From Azolla pinnata (lineage: Eukaryota; Streptophyta; Polypodiopsida; Salviniales; Salviniaceae), in NCBI GenBank assembly GCA_037176905.1, contig JBBBWG010001515.1, forward strand, positions 13,641 through 35,120: a stretch of 21,480 nt of DNA, written 5' to 3'. The position numbers were made by a program, and so were the translations under genes. Shown here one piece after another: positions 17,001 to 21,480 of the stretch (positions are counted from its first letter, which is position 1; the number at the start of each line of letters is the position of its first letter). Under the pieces are notes generated by a model, which saw only the letters and a program-made list of their open reading frames with translations, did not search any database and had not been told where the DNA came from.

Positions 17001-20000
17001 CTTCCATCTGCATCATTCTCATCTTCTGAGAATGCAACCCAAAAGGAAATGTGAGAAATAATTTGTCTGTCATAAACACACTCAAAATGGGCTATGGCAT
17101 GAGCATAACACACTGTCGGGTTGCTGGAATGTATATAGGACTCCTGTGCTATAGGGCATTTCTTCTGATTTGGCATTTAAATAAGTAGATATGCTACTGA
17201 CCTTGTTGTGAGCTATGGCTAGCAGTAGTAAAATGGAGCTAGAGATCTTACCCAATAGAACGCCATTATGTGGCCGTTTTAATCTTGCTGCGAATGGAGG
17301 GCAAATGAGAAGTGGACTAGAGACAGGCTCGATATCCCAAAGAGATACACGACGCGGTCTTTCACCCGCAGATTCATCCCATCCAACCTGTTCAACCACA
17401 TTCGCACATTCTAAAGAACCTGAATGAAAAGATACTTTGCCGAAATGGTAATAAATTCTCCTCTATATCTAGACCTTCTATGCATGTGTACCTCAAGATT
17501 GCGCCATTTCGATCCAGGCCAGCGCTTCGCATCTAAATCCCCAATTCCTGTTACAGTTCCCATATATCTGTTCACATGCGCCGAGCAGATAAGGTATCCA
17601 TGAATGAGATAAACGTTGATATGACATGATACAAACAATATTCCAGAATATGAATGACACCGGGTAAGCAATTTCTTATAATGTGCAGTAAGGAGGTCAA
17701 ATTTATGTAAAACTTACCTCCTTAATGTCGATTCATCTGTTTCGAACACCATTCGGAATCGCATCCCGACAGAGACCTGGGTGAAGTGCACGGCTTTCCT
17801 GTACTTTGAAAGTGGGATGATGAATTCTGATGGGCTTGTCCTGGATAATAAGAAATAAAACAAGGTTTAACCTTCAGTATCTAGAATGTTGGGGAAAGCA
17901 AGATCATTCAAAGAAATCCAGCAAAAAAACCTCGGATTATAGAAGACTTGAAATCGACTGCTAGTTGCTGCAGCATGCGCAGCAGCCGCTAACACTCCGA
18001 TGTGCATGCTATCACTTGAAAGTACAGAAGAAGGCATCACTGACTGTTGCCTGCTAGTAGCTCGACGGATACCGAGCAGCATTTGTCCTTTATCATCTCT
18101 GATCCACAAACATTCAAGAAATGACCATTATAACATACAACCTAATATTGACACAATCATAATGTGTACACAAAGAAAGACCCATTTTTGTGGGTACACG
18201 AACATGGAGTCCAGATTTTGCTCAAAGACAAATCACTTGTATGGGAAAAAGACATCAATTATGATTTCTGATAATGGTCCTGGCTTACTTGGTAAATCAC
18301 TCATTTGGTATTTCATGGGTTCAAACCTAATTAGATAGATTTCCTGTGTAGCCTTCAGCCTTAATATCTTCTCTTGGCCAGGAGCATGGCAATACAATGA
18401 TTATCTTCTCTTTGGCTTTACAAATGAAACTTTTTACAGCCCATCATAAGAAGCGTAGAACTCAACACAATGACGATGACACAGTTATAATCACTGACAT
18501 GTTTATATGTTACAATATATCACCTATTACCGGATAAACAAGACCGAATCCCCCGCTACTAGACGCTTTGCACTAACAAACACACTCCATCCTGTAGTAA
18601 GTAGGTGCCTTTTTGGTTGACCTGCACGATTCATGAAACTTCACATACTGGCTAGAAAAGGTTATCATGAGCAAAATCAGTTCGCGAACCTCGATAAATG
18701 TGCCGAAATGTCCAAACAGTATCATGTAAATCCCTGGCCTGCAGCTCTTGTGCTGGGGGTTGCTTGTTAAAGTCCTGTTAATAACAAAGAAAGGCAAAGA
18801 TTGGGGTATAAAATCTAGGAAGCACATTACGAACAAGAAGGCACATCACATGGAGCTAAAGCCCGAAAACATTTGGCGGCCAAAATGCAGCTAAAAAGTA
18901 GAGATCACTGGGTTTGTAAGCACATACAAGAGGAGGAAAAACTTTCTCTGCAGCTCGCCTCGGGACTGAAAAGCCGCCATGTGTGCTGGTGTCACTTGCA
19001 GTTAAAGTCTTACAGAAGAAATCGGTTGGCTGTCGATTTGGCGTACCAACATCTGGAGGAATAAATAAATCTCTCTCGTGCTGTAAGCACCAAAAGAAAA
19101 CATTAGAGCAAAAGATCAATAAATAATCTGATGCAAATTGGGTGAGAAGTCATAAATGGATACAAGCAAACAACTTACCTCATTCACAGGCTGTAATGTC
19201 ATTTGGGCAAACACCTCATCAGTTTCAAGGTCAGCCTGGATAAAAAGAAACGGTAAGATTGCACATCAAACATTGAGAGATGTATACATGCCTATATGTA
19301 TCTAAATATGGAAACATTCACGCACATATGCATACATGTTTAGGCATATAAATTTATATGTACGCAGCGTATATACAACTCAGACAACTTAGAAACATGC
19401 TCGGCAAACACACATCTGTACACAAACTTCGATTGGTTTTTCGAATCTTTACTATGAAAACTACATTATATATACAACGCTGTCTAAAGTAGTAGATGTA
19501 AACCCGATCATCCGTCGATGCAACAAGAAAAAGTTATCCGTACATGGAGTGCAACATTGTGCAGTTGGCAAACAAGCTGAGATTGAAGATTTGGATAGTT
19601 TGGGATGTGCCCATCAACTTCTTTTTGCGTCGATGCTGCAACCTGGACCAATACATGAGTTGAAACACATCAGGAGGAAATATGAGTTGGGTACATGAGG
19701 AACCAAGGATATATAACTAGAGAATAGCCCTGGCTTGGCACTAGATAGAGGTATTTCGGTAGGAAATAAAACTTAAAGATTTGGCTAATTATGCAAGAGA
19801 AGCTACAACATGCATTCATTGACACACCACTAACTTTGTGGATGAGTTATTACTAACTTGCTCACTGTGACCCTGGGGGAAGTAAACCACAAGACTGCCG
19901 ACAGTCGGCAGTGACACGCATGGCCCAGCGCAAGCATGCCATAACTCCGAATTCACATTCCTCCTCTCACCTGCGAAAAGAAAACGGCGATTATGAGAAG

Positions 20001-21031
20001 TGAACCACAGAAAACAATATCCACCTTCATCCTTCTGAATGACGACTTGGTTTTTCGACAAGCAATGTCCTTCAGTGCCCCAAAGCAGAATTACCAGAAA
20101 AGCTACTTTGTTGTGGCTACAAGCTTCTGGCAGAATAGAAGGTAAATCCAGTCAATTTCGACAAACCGAAGGGCTCTATGGCAAGTAGTTTGCAAGGGGG
20201 GCTATTTTGAAGTGTTTGTTCCAAACTCAAATGAACTGCTTATTCCTTCCGCCGTGAAAACCAAACCAAATCAAGCATGAGAAATGAGCTAAATAACCGT
20301 GTCATTGACCAATTTGCAGTGGCGCAAAACAGATTGTTTTATGTTCAGAAAGAAGAAAGGTGTAGAGTTAAAGCTTCCATCAGCTACTAAATTTTACCAG
20401 CATCAGCTTTTTACATTACAGCATAACCTCCTCAACCAATTCAATCTTCAGTTCCTATGGAAGAATGCAAAACCGATGCATTGTTTTGTCGAGCTACCGT
20501 GCCTCCGTGGCATGAGCACAAAAATTACTCGTAAGCTCTAGCATTGAGTCATCTGAACATGGCATTAGCTGAAGTGTGTTTCTAAGCCGAATCATCAGCA
20601 TTCCCACATAAATGTGCATTACCAAGCAAGGTGGTAAAATGGGTTGTTCAGAATCCATCCTTCCTTTGGACAGGAAAGGGGAAAAGGACACGCACACACA
20701 TGTACATGCATGCATTCATACATACATACATATGCATGCACAAAGCGCATACATAACATGCATATGCACACACACATGCATACATATACACATGCATGCA
20801 TATGCACGCATATGCACACAAACACATGCATGCATGCATGCATATGCATATGCACACACACACATGCATGCATGCATGCATATGCACACACACACACGCA
20901 TGTCATACATACATTCACACACTTACGCATGCAAACACATACATTGGTAAGTGCCTGAGAGGAACTGCTAACGAAAAGAGTTCAAGCCCATTACTTGGTA
21001 AAAATGAAGGGCTCCGGACACTACCTTCCAT
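14017..21031 (-). CDS. Class A auxin response factor, MONOPTEROS/ARF5-like
   Basis: Nuclear transcription factor that binds auxin response elements and is held by Aux/IAA proteins until auxin removes them (family knowledge). Coding exons, in order: 21031-21025, 19970-19858, 19642-19544, 19235-19179, 19080-18928, 18774-18690, 18621-18531, 18098-17931, 17840-17718, 17567-17492, 17387-17252, 17025-15643, 15402-15122, 14827-14637, 14170-14017. All junctions are GT-AG with matching phases; total 3,117 nt, 1,038 residues. '[11 protein letters not shown]' starts near 9, B3 domain 115-217 ([10 protein letters not shown] at 125-134, RGQPKRH at 171-177), ARF ancillary domain about 240-325, Gln-rich activating middle region 370-924, PB1 domain about 925-1010 with Lys927 and the acidic DNVGD...GDDPWEE segment (974-989), so both interaction faces are present. 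'QPVNEHERDLF' and 'SVLFIRDDKGQ' favour ARF5 over ARF6/8 or ARF7/19. Least certain: the 7-nt first coding exon and the 15643/15402 junction, whose donor GTTGGT is weak; an alternative acceptor at 15440 would not keep frame. Confidence 0.93.
14171..14636 (-). other. ARF last intron
   Basis: Donor GTAAGT follows TGG-GA of the PB1 exon and acceptor CAG precedes GAATTTGTG. Splicing restores W-E-E-F-V, as expected for PB1. The intron has two diverged copies of a CCAATTC..GAT segment with AAACCCTA cores near 14224 and 14491 and ATATCCACATCC at 14296 and 14429. Confidence 0.8.
16193..16462 (-). repeat. 39-bp in-frame tandem repeat coding a 13-residue unit in the ARF middle region
   Basis: The ARF protein has units of the form (S/L)VSHTNQPxPQTP at about residues 558-640. 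Clear 13-residue copies begin at about 572, 595, 608 and 621, with a 14-residue variant before and a broken copy after. On the DNA this is an imperfect 39-bp period, so copy number can change without a frameshift. It creates a spurious plus-strand ORF of 195 codons at 16048-16635. Confidence 0.85.
18268..18410 (+). mobile_element. Possible tRNA-derived SINE in an ARF intron
   Basis: Inside the 432-bp intron between exons 7 and 8, TGGCTTACTTGG at 18281 resembles a polymerase III A-box (TRGCNNAGTNGG) and GGTTCAAACC at 18318-18327 is a good B-box (GGTTCRANNCC). The spacing of 37 bp suits tRNA-derived SINEs. Ends and target-site duplication are not clear; ATGATT occurs near 18260 and 18399 but is too short to be convincing. 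No tail was identified. Confidence 0.35.
19971..21024 (-). other. ARF intron 1 (inferred)
   Basis: A 1,054-bp intron is inferred between ATG-GAA-G (donor GTAGTG at 21024) and acceptor CGCAG at 19971. It is by far the longest in the gene; the others are 68 to about 470 bp. Apart from the composite repeat it shows no coding potential. Confidence 0.65.
20690..20942. repeat. CATGCA/CACACA/CATA composite repeat in ARF intron 1
   Basis: About 250 bp of alternating purine-pyrimidine sequence: runs of CACACA, CATACA, ATATGCA and repeated CATGCATGCA. I count about 15 overlapping CATGCA strings on the plus strand. CATGCA is the RY core bound by LEC2/ABI3/FUS3-type B3 factors (family knowledge). It leaves open frames on both strands, giving spurious ORFs of 60-112 codons of Cys/Met/His/Thr. 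Confidence 0.9.
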
Positions 21032-21103
21032 GGTTTCCCAGGCTTGATCAGAGCAGGAAAGATGAGCACCGACGGGCACTGCATATGTCTACGAGTGAGA
21101 GCA

Positions 21104-21151
21104 TCAGTTTGGCTCCCAATTCATCAGGTTGAGCTCGTCGTCCCCGGACAT
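21104..21151 (-). promoter_or_regulatory. 15-codon upstream ORF in the ARF leader
   Basis: ATG at 21151 opens MSGDDELNLMNWEPN and stops at 21104, 72 nt before the ARF ATG at 21031. It is out of frame with the main ORF. It would lie in the 5' leader if transcription starts upstream. Conservation is unknown. Confidence 0.5.
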
Positions 21152-21160
21152 TTCCGCGCT

Positions 21161-21369
21161 TCACTCGCTACACATGGTACATGTACAGACATACTGCGGA
21201 GACACGCTGAATTCCCAGCAATTGCCCCCTGTTCTTCCAGACAGATCTGGCCCGGTCCAATGGCATCGAGAATTCCGGTCTCTCAGATGCAGCCGCGATG
21301 GTGTGGAGGGGCGAGAGAAAGCAGGGAGCATTTCCGGGGAAGAGTGAGGAAGGAAGAAAAGGCGGGCAT
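21161..21369 (-). promoter_or_regulatory. Cluster of further upstream ORFs in the ARF leader
   Basis: True ATG frames on the minus strand are 21369-21283 (28 codons plus stop), 21331-21161 (56 plus stop) and 21266-21168 (32 plus stop). They overlap one another and all end before the ARF start codon. Upstream ORFs that dampen translation are known in Arabidopsis ARF3 and ARF5 leaders. Longer frames here rely on non-ATG starts and were not used. Confidence 0.45.
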
Positions 21370-21405
21370 TTGGGAAGCACACAGGGGATCCAATGGTGTG
21401 CAAGA

Positions 21406-21452
21406 AGAAGAACAACAACAACACCAAGAAGAAGAAGAAGAAGAAGAAGAGG
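21406..21452. repeat. AAC/AAG trinucleotide tract in the ARF leader or promoter
   Basis: (AAC)n then (AAG)n on the plus strand gives CTT and GTT runs on the ARF sense strand. CT-rich tracts of this kind are usual close to plant transcription starts, so the ARF start may lie near here; the rest of the promoter is beyond the window. Confidence 0.6.
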
Positions 21453-21480
21453 GGGAGCGATGATGGATATGTGACAGAGC

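Noticed and set aside
20612..20950. Cys/Met/His-rich ORFs on both strands
   Set aside because: Produced by the CATGCA/CACACA composite repeat inside ARF intron 1.
14017..21031. miR167 or miR160 target site in the ARF
   Set aside because: I looked for the known target patterns of ARF6/8 and ARF10/16/17 by eye and saw none; ARF5-type genes are not expected to have them.

Overview
This is a window of plant nuclear DNA. The evidence is a multi-exon auxin response factor (ARF) with plant-type GT-AG introns, a single-exon PLS-class PPR gene, predicted chloroplast-targeted and plant-type GNAT proteins, and many plant telomere-type (TTTAGGG/CCCTAAA) units. The style of the PPR protein (many 'LVDMYAKC' and 'LLKAC' motifs, an E-type end without DYW) and the MONOPTEROS-like but divergent ARF suggest a seed-free vascular plant such as a lycophyte or fern. 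That placement is inference; I cannot name a species. There is no prokaryotic operon, CRISPR array or viral gene here.

Layout: 1-3,080 is almost entirely repeats: a 34-bp-based tandem repeat rich in ATGGCG, a GA microsatellite, 49-bp and 41-bp tandem repeats with telo-box cores, a long degenerate GTCTGG-type hexamer tract, a ~34-bp repeat and an AT-rich repeat. 3,080-4,199 is unassigned sequence downstream of a minus-strand PPR gene (4,200-6,134). Upstream of the PPR start lies a degenerate telomere-like tract (6,163-6,630). It shares a 1.57-kb divergent intergenic region with the plus-strand NATA1-like acetyltransferase gene (7,704-8,591), whose upstream half is a 52-bp minisatellite packed with W-box hexamers. 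8,592-10,440 shows no gene. A three-copy ~179-bp tandem repeat (10,440-10,940) abuts the 3' end of a minus-strand gene for a plastid-type membrane protein with an ICMT/PEMT-like C-terminus (10,941-12,230). 12,231-14,016 is non-coding as far as I can see. 14,017-21,031 is a minus-strand class A ARF for which I resolved 15 coding exons; the phases agree at every junction and give a 1,038-residue protein.

The four genes do not form a pathway; they look like unrelated neighbours. Plausible connections are regulatory: telo-box arrays near several start codons, a repeat-derived W-box array upstream of a gene whose Arabidopsis relatives respond to defence hormones, and upstream ORFs plus a long repeat-filled first intron at the ARF. 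I did not find a convincing new biological system. The most interesting signals are how repeats have built candidate regulatory arrays and protein insertions. Several ORFs that look like they start with Met in a six-frame view begin with TTG or GTG; I used true ATG starts only.
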